The notes: generated from the sequence alone by a model not told the origin. Counted from the first letter of the stretch, positions 48,345 to 58,535 are shown. The stretch is DNA of 64,000 nucleotides from Metallumcola ferriviriculae (GCF_035573695.1 NZ_CP121694.1:3103501-3167500); one strand, 5' to 3'. Numbers and translations: made by a program.

Positions 48345-49502
48345 TTATTTGCATTCGTTATTATTTAAATTAAGCAGCGCCGTAGTTAATCCCCCTATTT
48401 GAGCACCCGTATATATTAGCAATTCCCGGGCAGTGTTCATGCTCTCCAAGCTGGTGATGGGACCTTTACAAATAGAGAATACTGCATCTATTCCCAACAC
48501 CGGCGCCTCTTTCCACATATCTACACTTCCGGCCACAACAACTACAGGGATGTTTTTTTGTTTGGCCCTGGATGCCAATCCGGCAGCTACCTTTCCCGAT
48601 GCTGTCTGAGCATCGAACCTTCCTTCACCGGTGACAACCAAATCTACCTTTTCTAATACGCGATTTATCTCTAGCGTGTCCATGACCAGTTCTATTCCCT
48701 TTACCAATTGGGCATTAGTAAATGCTATTAATCCAGCGCCCAGACCCCCGGCAGCGCCGGCCCCAGGAACTTCAGCCACATCCTGGCCAAGCTCTGATCT
48801 AATCACCTCGGCCCAATGGCGTAAATTAATATCAAGAGATTCAACCAACTCAGGTTCCGCACCTTTTTGAGGAGCATAAATATAGGCTGCTCCTCGCTGC
48901 CCGAACAACGGATTGTTCACGTCACAGGCCACCTTGATCTTAGTGTTCTTTAACCCGGGGTGCAGGTTCGATATATCAATGTTGACTGCTTTAGATAATT
49001 CTCTGCCGCCATAGCCTAATTCATGCCCATCTAAGTCCCGCACAGATACTCCTAAGGCCTGAGCCATACCCAGACCACCGTCATTGGTGGCACTGCCGCC
49101 GATGCCAACGATAATTTCCTGACACCCCTTGTTTATGGCCTCGGCAATTAGCTGCCCTGTACCAAAAGTGGTAGTGACCGCCGGATTTCTCGATGCTTCA
49201 GGAACCAACATTAAGCCAGAAGCTGACGCCATTTCTATCACTGCCGTAGTATTATCTCCCAAAATGGCCCATTGCGCCATAATAGTGTCCCCCAACGGAC
49301 CAATTACTTCCGTTTTTAACTTACGCCCACCGGTGGCACTAACCAATGCATCAACAGTCCCTTCACCACCATCAGCCATCGGCATTGCCAAAACATTAAT
49401 ATCGGGATATTGAGATAATCCCGAAGCTATAGCTTCAGCCACATCAACTGCCGCTAAACAATCCTTAAAAGAATCGGGTGCTACAAGAATGGTCAGTTTC
49501 AA
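48345..49502 (-). CDS. glxK: Glycerate 2-kinase (GarK/GlxK type)
   Basis: A 385-residue kinase of the GarK family with APDSFKDCLAA, MADGGEGTVDALVSATGG, GIGGSATNDGGLGMAQALG and VTGEGRFDAQTASGKVAAGLA. It phosphorylates glycerate. It appears monocistronic, with about 250 bp of unannotated sequence before the DUF3842 gene and a GTGGGGGTGAAC ribosome-binding region upstream. No glyoxylate or glycerate pathway genes lie nearby. Confidence 0.93.
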   Translation of the reverse strand: MKLTILVAPDSFKDCLAAVDVAEAIASGLSQYPDINVLAMPMADGGEGTVDALVSATGGRKLKTEVIGPLGDTIMAQWAILGDNTTAVIEMASASGLMLVPEASRNPAVTTTFGTGQLIAEAINKGCQEIIVGIGGSATNDGGLGMAQALGVSVRDLDGHELGYGGRELSKAVNIDISNLHPGLKNTKIKVACDVNNPLFGQRGAAYIYAPQKGAEPELVESLDINLRHWAEVIRSELGQDVAEVPGAGAAGGLGAGLIAFTNAQLVKGIELVMDTLEINRVLEKVDLVVTGEGRFDAQTASGKVAAGLASRAKQKNIPVVVVAGSVDMWKEAPVLGIDAVFSICKGPITSLESMNTARELLIYTGAQIGGLTTALLNLNNNECK

Positions 49503-49781
49503 AAATGTTCACCCCCACTATAGTATAGTAGTTTCTCGGAAAGTCTCAAGTCAGTTATACCGGGTTACAACAAGCTGGTAATAACTGGTTCACCCCCACT
49601 CAACCCAACAACTTCACATAGCAAAAATAAGCGGCATAGCAAGATATGATGAGGTATTGTGACACAATTATCTGTATTTCTAAAAAAACAGTCTAAATGC
49701 TACTTGACAAACGTAATTTCGTCCCACAATCGAGATAGAGGTAATTTTTTCCTCTAATCGACTAATGTTGGAGGCGATTTT

Positions 49782-51272
49782 TTGTTAGGTTATTGGCGTA
49801 CACATGTCGAGTACCAGGATTGGCTGAAATCTGAACTTGTTTCTTTAACGGTGACGCATGAAGCTAATATTCGTTTTTATGCTCCGCTCATTGAGAAGGT
49901 CTATATATTTAACCTTGACCCGGTTAAAAAGGTCATTGCTAAGCTTTATTCTCCTCTGGGAAGACCAGCTAAAAATCAACCTGAACTTCTTAGGGCTTTG
50001 GTGGTAATGCTTCATTGCCAGATTCATGACCCTACTAAGTTTGTTGATAAGTTGAGGGCTTCTCCTGTTCTTAGGGCCATTTGCGGGTTTGAAAAGGGCG
50101 AAACCCCTGGTGTTGGTACTTTTTATGACTTGTTGGAACGTTTATGGCTTCTAGATAATCCGCAAAAGGCTATCCGAAAACCAAAATCCAAAGGGAGAAA
50201 ACGTCCTAAGTCTGGGAAAAAGTTACCTGCTAAGCATCCTGGTATTGTTAAAAGATTAGTTGATAGGGCTCTTAAAGGGCAGGTCATTGAGAAAAGGCCA
50301 GAAAGTATCTTGCAGAAAATTTTAAAAGAGTGTGCCGTTTTACCATCATCCAAGTTAGGTCTTCTTGGTAATCCCAACAAACTGGCTATTGCCGGTGACG
50401 GAGCCCCACTCCTTACCGGTGCCACTCCCTACGGTAAAAGAATCTGTGATTGCCCCTCTAAAGGCATTTACCGCTGCAAGTGCAAACGTGTCTTTACTGA
50501 CCCGGATGCTAATTGGGGTTGGGATAGTTACCATGACCAATGGTTTTACGGTCACACCCTGTACTCTATTACTTCAGCGGATAGTAAAAATGACCTGCCG
50601 CTTTATCTGCGTTTGGTACAGGGGTCTAGAAATGATAGTGTTACTTTTGTTGTTTCTTGGGCTGAATTGCTTCACCTCTATCCTGATTTTAAGTTTTCTA
50701 AAGCCCTTTTGGATGCTGCTCATGATGTTTATGATATTTACCGTCTGCTGCATGCTAATGAAACCGAACCTTTTATTGACCTTAACAATAGGGCTAAAGG
50801 AAACAATACATTTCCTGGGCCTATTAACGTTGATGAAAATGGTGTCCCTATCTGCCTTGAAGGTTTACCGATGCTTAACTGGGGTTTTAGCAACGATAGA
50901 TGCCGCATTAAGTGGCGCTGCCCTCATCACAAGGATAGTAGCAAGTGTTCTAAAAAACATGAATGTTCTCCTAGTGCGTACGGCCGGGTGGTTTACACTA
51001 AACCCATTTGGGATTTGCGTCTTTTTACGCCAACTCCTCGTAACTCTAAGGCATGGAAACATGTTTATGCTAGACGAACTACCGTAGAGCGCACCTTTAA
51101 ACGTATACTTGTCGATTACAAAATTGAGTTGGCTAATGCTCGGACTAAAAAACGTTGGTTTTGGCAGGCAACTTTGGCGGCCATTAATCAACACTTGGAT
51201 GCTCAAGTTGCTGTTGTTAAACCAAATATTTTAGAAAAGATTGGCTTAGAAACCTTCTCTAAATCGGCTTAA
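49782..51272 (+). CDS. DDE-type transposase
   Basis: A 496-residue transposase, the only convincing plus-strand gene. The N-terminal part has SPLGRPAKNQPELLRALVVMLHC. The catalytic core shows AGDGAPLLTG (first D), LLDAAHDVYDIYRLL (second D) and RRTTVERTFKRIL (E). A cysteine-rich insert (CDCPSKGIYRCKCKR; later CPHHKDSSKCSKKHEC) may bind zinc. The type resembles IS1182/IS4-like DDE elements, but I cannot name the family. It begins with TTG after TTGGAGGCG. It looks intact. A hairpin (49730-49764) lies just upstream. I could not find clear terminal inverted repeats. Confidence 0.88.
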   Translation: MLGYWRTHVEYQDWLKSELVSLTVTHEANIRFYAPLIEKVYIFNLDPVKKVIAKLYSPLGRPAKNQPELLRALVVMLHCQIHDPTKFVDKLRASPVLRAICGFEKGETPGVGTFYDLLERLWLLDNPQKAIRKPKSKGRKRPKSGKKLPAKHPGIVKRLVDRALKGQVIEKRPESILQKILKECAVLPSSKLGLLGNPNKLAIAGDGAPLLTGATPYGKRICDCPSKGIYRCKCKRVFTDPDANWGWDSYHDQWFYGHTLYSITSADSKNDLPLYLRLVQGSRNDSVTFVVSWAELLHLYPDFKFSKALLDAAHDVYDIYRLLHANETEPFIDLNNRAKGNNTFPGPINVDENGVPICLEGLPMLNWGFSNDRCRIKWRCPHHKDSSKCSKKHECSPSAYGRVVYTKPIWDLRLFTPTPRNSKAWKHVYARRTTVERTFKRILVDYKIELANARTKKRWFWQATLAAINQHLDAQVAVVKPNILEKIGLETFSKSA

Positions 51273-51602
51273 ACCTACACTCTTAATTTCATCCTACCCT
51301 AGTTATTGGCTGGTCTATTAACTCTAAGGACACCGGCTTAGTTTTCTATTGCCTTTTTTCCACCAAGCTAACCTTCTTTGCTTACCTTTGCTATGTGAAG
51401 TTGTCAAAGAGCTATCTTCTTGGGAAAACCTTTTCTTGTTCCCGATTTATTTACCTAGTTTCCGAGATGCTACGTATAATAAAATAAAATCAGTTTACAA
51501 ACACATTACAACAAAAAAGATCCCACAACATTGCAAATGGTATATAGTGCCATTATCTAACCGGTTGCAATATCATGTGTCTCCGTCTTTAGCCAACTAG
51601 TC
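51273..51602. other. Gap with a decayed copy of the rrn promoter/leader
   Basis: This 330-bp gap has no gene. At 51530-51577 it contains ACATTGCAAATGGTATATAG and then a GCCATTATCTAACCGG stretch. This closely follows 62676-62715 of the rrn upstream region (ACATTGCAACTGGTATATAA, GCCAGTTGCTAACTGG). On the minus strand, CTCTTTGACAACTTCACAT (about 51391-51409) resembles the leader CTTTGAAAACTGAACAG before 16S. Together these suggest remnants of an rrn 5' region between the transposase and the lipoate operon. Confidence 0.45.
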
Positions 51603-52589
51603 CTACAGCAGGCTGCAACATAAAGGACTAAAGTATGAATGTAAGTTTCTATCCTTAGCCAAGGATACAGTTTCATCAGCAGGATAGGCTATTGCGTTAA
51701 CACCTGCATTAAGAGCAAGTCTTTCAATAATTTCTTTATGCTTAGGCGGCTTGGCACATCCTAACATTATTTTAGCCTTAGGGCTTAAAATACGGGCAAG
51801 TGCTATTATTTTTCCCACCTCACCTAACTGTGGAGGTTCTATGCTGGACATAGGTGTATTAGGCAGTGGGTTTAATACTACAAGGACAATTGTCTGAGCA
51901 TTGGAGTTGGTCACTTGATATAACGCCTCCAATTCACCTAAAACGCGGCCATAATCCAATCCAATGACAATATGCGGTGCAATGTTTAATCCTGCCTCAA
52001 CCATTATCCTTAACGCATTTCCAAAATACTCCGGAGTCTTATCTAAATGATAAACTTTTTGAGCCGTCTTTCTATCTCCAATCACGTCAGTTAATACCTG
52101 ATCCACTTCACATTCTTTTAAAATACGTGCAGTTTCTTCTGAAATCAATCCTGTATGGACAATTACCTTTAGGCCCATCCGCTTCAATTCCTTAATCCCA
52201 GAAGCCACATATTTTAGTGGAACCTCACCGTTAGCGTCTGCTCCTCCACTAATCAGCATGCCTTTACAGCCTTTTTTTACGAAGCTTTCACCCAAACTGA
52301 TTAACTCATTTGAGCTTTCTGCCGAGTGCATGGATTTTAAAAGATTACCCTTGCAGTGTTCACAGCGCAAGGCACATTTGTCCCCCGTAACGGAAACATT
52401 AATAAATGTATTACTATCGTTTTTGTAATTCTCTATTTCATAATATTTTGGACTTGGTGCCGCAAAGGCAATAGTGTTCACATGATATTTTACCCTGGTC
52501 TTCCATGCCTTTTCCATTAAATCCTCTAAAGAATTTTGATAGTCAGCATTTAACTTATCACGTGATACCATTATTTTATGTGAACTCAT
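51603..52589 (-). CDS. Radical SAM protein, LipS-type (lipoyl synthase candidate, second of pair)
   Basis: A 328-residue radical SAM protein with the cluster motif CALRCEHC (C72, C76, C79). Later LVVLNPLPNTPMSSIEPP and LGCAKPPKHKE are notable, and the C-terminus ends with a CC pair. I start at ATG 52589, which overlaps the preceding stop by four bases (ATGA). It is the last gene of the ligase-flavoprotein-radical SAM-radical SAM operon. In the LipS1/LipS2 pathway two radical SAM enzymes together insert sulfur at C6 and C8 of octanoyl groups; by context this is one of them. Which one (S1 or S2) I cannot say. Confidence 0.75.
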   Translation of the reverse strand: MSSHKIMVSRDKLNADYQNSLEDLMEKAWKTRVKYHVNTIAFAAPSPKYYEIENYKNDSNTFINVSVTGDKCALRCEHCKGNLLKSMHSAESSNELISLGESFVKKGCKGMLISGGADANGEVPLKYVASGIKELKRMGLKVIVHTGLISEETARILKECEVDQVLTDVIGDRKTAQKVYHLDKTPEYFGNALRIMVEAGLNIAPHIVIGLDYGRVLGELEALYQVTNSNAQTIVLVVLNPLPNTPMSSIEPPQLGEVGKIIALARILSPKAKIMLGCAKPPKHKEIIERLALNAGVNAIAYPADETVSLAKDRNLHSYFSPLCCSLL

Positions 52590-53644
52590 TTTACGCCCCG
52601 CCATAGCTGTTTTCTTATTAAGATTAAATCCTTACTGGTTGGCATAAAAGGAAAATTTCTAATAGGCCGAGATGGGCGCTCGTTACCGTAAGGCCTATTG
52701 CACGCCACTTTGCCGTCTTTTCCGGCACAACCAGAAGTCATAAAGGCTTCTCCATCCTCAAGAAATCGTTCCAAATTTTGCCCAAAATCGGTTAACTGTC
52801 CATCCTTACTAAACTGCATATTATCCGCCTGACCCAAGTGGTTGTTGATTATATACCTGGCCAGTTGAATGCGGCGGTAGTGTCCCAAATCCGGCTGAGG
52901 CCAGTTCTCCATCTTACTCCCTGCTTCGGGGAAAAAACTAAATAAGTGTGTTGTGGCACCTAAATCATGTGCTCTTTGGATGGTATTTACCATTTCCTTC
53001 TCCGTTTCCCCCAATCCTACGACTAAGTGCACACCCGCTTTGTAACGCCCAAATACAGTTACTGACTCTGCTACAGCATCCCAAAATCTCCTCCAGCGAT
53101 GGGGGCCCGATACCTTTTCACCACGTAATTTATCAAACAGTTCGTTGGTAGCTGCGTCTACAGCTATTCCGCACATATCGGCGCCAGCTTCCTTTATCCT
53201 GCCTAAATCCCCTTTTTCCATTACTGTAGGAGAAACCAGCGTACTTATCAATAGATCGGTTTCTTCTCTAAACCGGTTGATTATTGAGATACTATCCTCT
53301 ACAGCCTTTTTATGGGTTATCATTCCTACACAAACCCGCTGCAGATTATGTTGTTTTCCATTTACAGCATCAATTATTTCATCCACCGCATAGGTAGGCC
53401 AGCTGACACGAATAAAGGTTTTACTTTCACTGATATTCCTGCTCCTTGCTAGACCGCAATAACTGCAGTCTGCGGCACATTTATTATCGTACGTTACTAA
53501 CAGATTAAGACCTTTTAGGGTGGCGTTGCGATAAAATAATCCCCTCTCAAATCCTAAAGTTAAACCTGCTGCCAAGCTGGTTTGTGCGTAATGCGGACTT
53601 TGCAATTTTCCATTATCAATTATGTTAGCTGTTACGTTACTCAC
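52586..53644 (-). CDS. Radical SAM protein, LipS-type (lipoyl synthase candidate, first of pair)
   Basis: A 352-residue radical SAM protein, biotin-synthase-like. The cluster motif is CAADCSYC (C56, C60, C63), followed by GLARSRN. VHLVVGLGETEKEM is the conserved beta-strand/glycine motif. The C-terminal segment TSGCAGKDGKVACNRPYGNERP has two further cysteines, suitable for an auxiliary cluster. It starts with GTG one base after the flavoprotein stop and overlaps the next gene. The pairing and neighbours fit LipS1/LipS2; a different sulfur-insertion or methylation reaction cannot be excluded. Confidence 0.78.
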   Translation of the reverse strand: MSNVTANIIDNGKLQSPHYAQTSLAAGLTLGFERGLFYRNATLKGLNLLVTYDNKCAADCSYCGLARSRNISESKTFIRVSWPTYAVDEIIDAVNGKQHNLQRVCVGMITHKKAVEDSISIINRFREETDLLISTLVSPTVMEKGDLGRIKEAGADMCGIAVDAATNELFDKLRGEKVSGPHRWRRFWDAVAESVTVFGRYKAGVHLVVGLGETEKEMVNTIQRAHDLGATTHLFSFFPEAGSKMENWPQPDLGHYRRIQLARYIINNHLGQADNMQFSKDGQLTDFGQNLERFLEDGEAFMTSGCAGKDGKVACNRPYGNERPSRPIRNFPFMPTSKDLILIRKQLWRGVK

Positions 53645-53645
53645 C

Positions 53646-54722
53646 TTAAAAACCCCTTTCTTGTTTCTTTAATCCATATCCCGGAAAAGCAACCCATGTT
53701 TTTTTGATAACCCCTGTAAGAGTATCTAAATCATTGCTCCAATTTGCTTCCTGGTATTTTCTATTTGCCACGGCCAACCTTAAACTATTGCCAAAAAGGT
53801 CCTCCACATCTTCCTTATAAGTATTAAGGCAGCTATAGTCCCCGGCAGCCAGCGCATCGGCAGCAGCAGCACCTGCCATCTTGCCGCTAATCACAGCGTT
53901 ACTGATACCGGCACCTGTGATAGGATGAGTTAGCCCTGCAGCATCACCGACTAACAGCATATTATCTTTTACCAAGTGTTTCACTAGACCACCCACAGGT
54001 ATTTGGCCACCTGTATAGCTTAACGGTGATTCAATATTAAAAAGGCGAATTAACTCCTGCCAGCCTTTCCTAACCGAATCACCTCCTTGGTTAATCATTC
54101 CCAACCCCACATTGGCAGTATTTCCTTTGGGAAAGAACCAGGCATAGCCGCCATAAATTAGATGGTGAAAAAACACTTGGGTATTTAATTGTTCCTGTTT
54201 AAGCACCACTTCAGCTTGCAAGGCATTAACCATGGGAGGCTTTTTAGCACCTATAGCCTTTCTCACAATTGAATTGGGACCATCGGCACCAATAATTACT
54301 TTAGTTTTAAAGACTACGGTTCTATTACCTCGAAAAGCAACCACTTCATTATTGTTGGTTTTCAGGGCTTTGGTACCGATATATAAAACAGCGCCTGCTT
54401 TAACTGCTTGTGCAGCTAATTGTTTGTCAAACAGGAATCGGTGAACAACATATCCGGGGGCAGAGGTAACCTCCCTGCTTTCATCCGGCAAATAGGTCTC
54501 CATATGCTCTATTTTTTGGGCTATTGAACAAGCTGGTATATCACAGTAGCTATTTAAAAAACGTGGAATAAACTCAGCACACCTGACAGGTATTCCGATA
54601 CGTTTTCTTTTTTCTAAAAGAGCTGTTGAAAAACCGCGATCTGCCAGCTCCTTGGCCGCTGAAGCCCCCGCCGGACCAGCACCAATAACAACCGCATCGT
54701 ACTGTTTTATAGACGCTCTCAT
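53646..54722 (-). CDS. FAD-dependent oxidoreductase, geranylgeranyl-reductase-like (LipT-type)
   Basis: A 358-residue flavoprotein. The N-terminal dinucleotide fold is VIGAGPAGASAAKELADRG; IIGADGPNSIVRKAIG and VGDAAGLTHPITGAGI complete the FAD site of the geranylgeranyl-reductase family. ATGA overlaps the ligase stop, and the radical SAM gene follows by one base. In LipS1/LipS2 gene clusters an FAD protein called LipT occurs at this place and is thought to supply electrons to the synthases. Lipid reductase activity is the alternative, but no prenyl-lipid genes are nearby. Confidence 0.78.
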   Translation of the reverse strand: MRASIKQYDAVVIGAGPAGASAAKELADRGFSTALLEKRKRIGIPVRCAEFIPRFLNSYCDIPACSIAQKIEHMETYLPDESREVTSAPGYVVHRFLFDKQLAAQAVKAGAVLYIGTKALKTNNNEVVAFRGNRTVVFKTKVIIGADGPNSIVRKAIGAKKPPMVNALQAEVVLKQEQLNTQVFFHHLIYGGYAWFFPKGNTANVGLGMINQGGDSVRKGWQELIRLFNIESPLSYTGGQIPVGGLVKHLVKDNMLLVGDAAGLTHPITGAGISNAVISGKMAGAAAADALAAGDYSCLNTYKEDVEDLFGNSLRLAVANRKYQEANWSNDLDTLTGVIKKTWVAFPGYGLKKQERGF

Positions 54723-56308
54723 TGGCCACCACCAATTTCATTATTATCAAGCATTCCTGCCTTTAAATCAACAATTTGTTTTAGCAAATCCAACTTTAAC
54801 TCTGTCTGATTTTCAAACCTGCCCTCTTTTGCCTCCTTTTCTTTACCCAAGTCGTAGCAAGTAGAATTTTCTACATCCACCAGCACCCCGGGCAGGCCAA
54901 TACGTTCAAAATCATCCTTATGTTTGGCATAAAAAGCATCACAACAAGTTCCTACAAAAGATGGAACTCCTTCTTTTTTAAGATTAGTAAGAGTTTCCTC
55001 CAACATTTCGTAATTTTGAATAGTAACAGGCCGCAAACCATAATCGAAGGCAAGTTTAAAAGCAGGGCCGACGGTACATCTGCCGCACTGAACGCATCCC
55101 TCCTTGAAGCGATAATTGCAGCTTGTTTTTTTTGCACAATAAGGCAACAGCAGCACAGTTGCGTTATTAACCTGCTCAAACTGTCCCCCCACTGTATAAA
55201 CAGAATTAATGTCCTCCATTCTAATTCCGTAATTTAGTAAGTCTTTCTTTTTAACAGCATCCCATATGGCAATGCCAAAATCTTTGGGCGTCAGGCCAGG
55301 AATGTTCACTCGTTTTTCTACAAAAAATCTTTTAATGATCGCTAATATTTGATTGAAATCAGCCGGGACATCCCGCAGTAAATTTTCTAGATCAAAAATA
55401 GAGTTTTTCGGGTAGACAAAAAAGTCCCCGGTGATTAAAATGGCCTGAATTCTTTCTGTATACCCGTCTAAGATAACAGAAGTTCTAATAAGACCACCTT
55501 CATTTTTGTATAGGGATTTTAGTTCCTGACGCTGTCTACGTGAGCGGCGAATGTTATCTACCCATTGTGAAGAAAGAAACTTAGGCAGAGTCTTAATAAG
55601 AAGCTCCTCCTCTTTTTGTAACAAAGGCCCTTCTGTAAATGTAACACCCAATTCATGAGCAAATCCCTGGACAATAGCCGCCTTTATATCCCTAACAGCC
55701 GGAACATAGCCCAATTCCCATTTAAGGCAGGTAACTCTTTCTTTTACTGACTCTATTTCTTTATCCTTTAATTTTTCAGTGGGTATTCTTAGAGCTCTTA
55801 GCATTGTATCAACATCAAAATCCACTAAAAGAGTTCCCTGGAATAAAAAGGCGTTATCCAATTCAGTTCCCCCAGTACCGGAAATCTTTCGATGATTAAT
55901 TTCAATGTCATTCCTATATCTAAATTTAGCCTGCAGCCCAAATTGACTCAACGCAAATATTACTGCGTTGCAGAGTTTCTTATATAATTCTTCAATGTCT
56001 GTAGGGATAGCGGGATGATTCTTATTAGCAAATATTTCCCAACCCAGCTGGGTTTCATCCCAATAAAGTCCCCCGCCGCCAGTAATACGTCGATTAATAT
56101 CGATGCCATTATCTCTGCAGTACTCAATCCTGATTTCCTGCTCTACACTTTGGTGATAACCGACTAAAGTACAATGTGGGCTAAACTGTAAAAACCTAAG
56201 GGTATTAGGTGCCCAACCCCTCCCCTTAGCTGTTAATACCACTTCATCCAATGCCATATTCTCTGCAGCAGTTCTTACTCCAGTATCAAGCAAACGCCAA
56301 TTTTCCAT
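54719..56308 (-). CDS. Lipoate-protein-ligase-like protein fused to a DUF116-like cysteine-rich domain
   Basis: A 529-residue protein. Residues 1-250 are a lipoate/octanoate ligase: NRRITGGGGLYWDE (72-85) and the lysine loop HRKISGTGG (K141). Residues 265-345 resemble the small accessory (LplB/C-terminal) domain. Residues 380-515 resemble DUF116, with LLPYC, CVQCGRC, FVGTCCDAF and further Cys (C391, C397, C405, C408, C411, C455, C456, C484), suggesting a metal cluster. I prefer ATG 56308 with GAGGGG upstream over the GTG three codons earlier. First gene of the four-gene operon. The ligase part would attach octanoate or lipoate to proteins. Confidence 0.82.
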   Translation of the reverse strand: MENWRLLDTGVRTAAENMALDEVVLTAKGRGWAPNTLRFLQFSPHCTLVGYHQSVEQEIRIEYCRDNGIDINRRITGGGGLYWDETQLGWEIFANKNHPAIPTDIEELYKKLCNAVIFALSQFGLQAKFRYRNDIEINHRKISGTGGTELDNAFLFQGTLLVDFDVDTMLRALRIPTEKLKDKEIESVKERVTCLKWELGYVPAVRDIKAAIVQGFAHELGVTFTEGPLLQKEEELLIKTLPKFLSSQWVDNIRRSRRQRQELKSLYKNEGGLIRTSVILDGYTERIQAILITGDFFVYPKNSIFDLENLLRDVPADFNQILAIIKRFFVEKRVNIPGLTPKDFGIAIWDAVKKKDLLNYGIRMEDINSVYTVGGQFEQVNNATVLLLPYCAKKTSCNYRFKEGCVQCGRCTVGPAFKLAFDYGLRPVTIQNYEMLEETLTNLKKEGVPSFVGTCCDAFYAKHKDDFERIGLPGVLVDVENSTCYDLGKEKEAKEGRFENQTELKLDLLKQIVDLKAGMLDNNEIGGGQ

Positions 56309-56371
56309 TTCAAGCACCCCTCGCCTATTATACTATATTTTATATTCACATTAAACATTGTTAGCATAAAA

Positions 56372-56399
56372 AATGGATGCCTATTAAATGGCACCCATT
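56372..56399 (-). terminator. Hairpin with T-run upstream of the lipoate operon
   Basis: On the minus strand GGGTGCC-ATTTAATA-GGCATCC forms a stem followed by ATTTTTTAT. It lies between the rrn terminator and the ligase gene, about 60 bp before that gene's start. It may back up rrn termination or act in the leader of the ligase transcript. Confidence 0.6.
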
Positions 56400-56582
56400 C
56401 TAAAAAAAATATAGACTTTTAAGCAGCGTTAATATCCACAACCTTCGAACTTCCTAGTTTCTTCCTCTTGATTGTAGCATTTAACCGGGTTCGTTCCAAT
56501 CCTGCATCGTCGCGAAAGGCCCAATCACTATTACCTTCCCGTTCATGGACTCCACCTTAGAGATAGCGGCCATGCCTCGCAA

Positions 56583-56608
56583 ACAAAAAAAGAGCCAAAA
56601 AGGCTCTT
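56583..56608 (-). terminator. rrn operon terminator
   Basis: AAGAGCC-TTTTT-GGCTCTT hairpin on the minus strand followed by a seven-T run, 12 bp past the 5S 3' end. An almost identical terminator follows the second 5S. Confidence 0.88.
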
Positions 56609-56619
56609 AAAAATTAAAT

Positions 56620-56735
<116 letters not shown>

Positions 56736-57034
56736 ACTTGTAAACTTGTATAAAAAGTTCTCTCAAAACAGCACAGTAAAGGAAGGATCCAAACCTAAGG
56801 ATGTGAATGTGAGGTCAAACCCTCGACCTATTAGTACCAGTCAGCTAAAGATATCACTATCTGTACACTCCTGGCCTATCAACCTGATCATCTTTCAGGG
56901 GTCTTACTGGATTAACTCCATGGGAAACCTCATCTTGAGGGGGGCTTCGTGCTTAGATGCTTTCAGCGCTTATCCCTGCCAGACTTAGCTACCCAGCTAT
57001 GCCGTTGGCACGACAACTGGTACACCATCGGTCT

Positions 57035-57065
<31 letters not shown>

Positions 57066-57092
57066 CTCCTCTCAAGTTTCCTGCGCCTGCGA

Positions 57093-57233
<141 letters not shown>

Positions 57234-57237
57234 ATGG

Positions 57238-57290
<53 letters not shown>

Positions 57291-57446
57291 GACGGCCCTT
57301 CCACTCGGTACCGCCGGATCACTAAGCCCGACTTTCGTCCCTGCTCGAGATGTCTCTCTCGCAGTCAAGCTCGTTTCTGCCTTTACACTCTTCGAATGAT
57401 TTCCAACCATTCTGAACGAACCTTTGGGCGCCTCCGTTACTCTTTG

Positions 57447-57479
<33 letters not shown>

Positions 57480-57692
57480 ACACTGTCCCCACACCAGTTT
57501 ATGGTGCCAGGTTAGAATTCCAACACATCAAGGGTGGTATCCCACCAGCGACTCCAGATACACTGGCGCATATCCTTCTAAGTCTCCCACCTATCCTGTA
57601 CATCATGTGCCAAAACCCAATATCAGGTTACAGTAAAGCTCCACGGGGTCTTTCCGTCCTGTCGCAGGTAACCGGCATCTTTACCGGTACTA

Positions 57693-57723
<31 letters not shown>

Positions 57724-57729
57724 TCCAGA

Positions 57730-57823
<94 letters not shown>

Positions 57824-58039
57824 AGCTCAGTGCTTCGCCCAAGGGCTAACACGTCCCCTTAACCTTCCGGCACCGGGCAGGCGTCAGCATCTATACTTCA
57901 GCTTTCGCTTTAGCAGACACCTGTGTTTTTGCTAAACAGTCGCCTGGACCATTTCTCTGCGACCTCTTCGTGCTTAGAAAGTTAATTCGTCACACTACTG
58001 AGGTACCCCTTATCCCGAAGTTACGGGGTCATTTTGCCG

Positions 58040-58071
<32 letters not shown>

Positions 58072-58535
58072 AGGATCCTCACCCCGCCTACCTGTGTCGG
58101 TTTACGGTACGGGCACCTGTTGTCCTCGTTAGTGGCTTTTCTTGACAGTGTGGGCTCGGCAAGTTCGCTACTTGAATTTCGCTCCCCATCACCTCTCAGG
58201 CTTCTCGATGTGCGGATTTGCCTACACATCACCCTACGGGCTTGGACGCACACAACCAACGGTGCGCTTTACTTACCCTACTGTGTCACCACTTCCTCAA
58301 ACGGCCACCAGGTGGCATCGGAATCTCAACCGATTGTCCATCGCCTACGCCTTTAGGCCTCGGCTTAGGTCCCGGCTTACCCTGGGCGGACGAACCTTCC
58401 CCAGGAAACCTTAGGCTTTCGGCGAAGAGGATTCTCACCTCTTTTATCGCTACTCATGCCAGCATTCTCACTTCTGTACGCTCCACTGCTCCTTACGGTA
58501 CAGCTTCGCTGCATACAGAACGCTCCCCTACCCCC

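Noticed and set aside
49505..49781. Terminal inverted repeats of the transposase element
   Set aside because: I could not find matching ends on both sides. The hairpin before the gene is local and has no partner downstream.
51349..51600. 83-codon open frame downstream of the transposase
   Set aside because: No ribosome-binding site or motif; the region resembles rrn leader sequence on the other strand.
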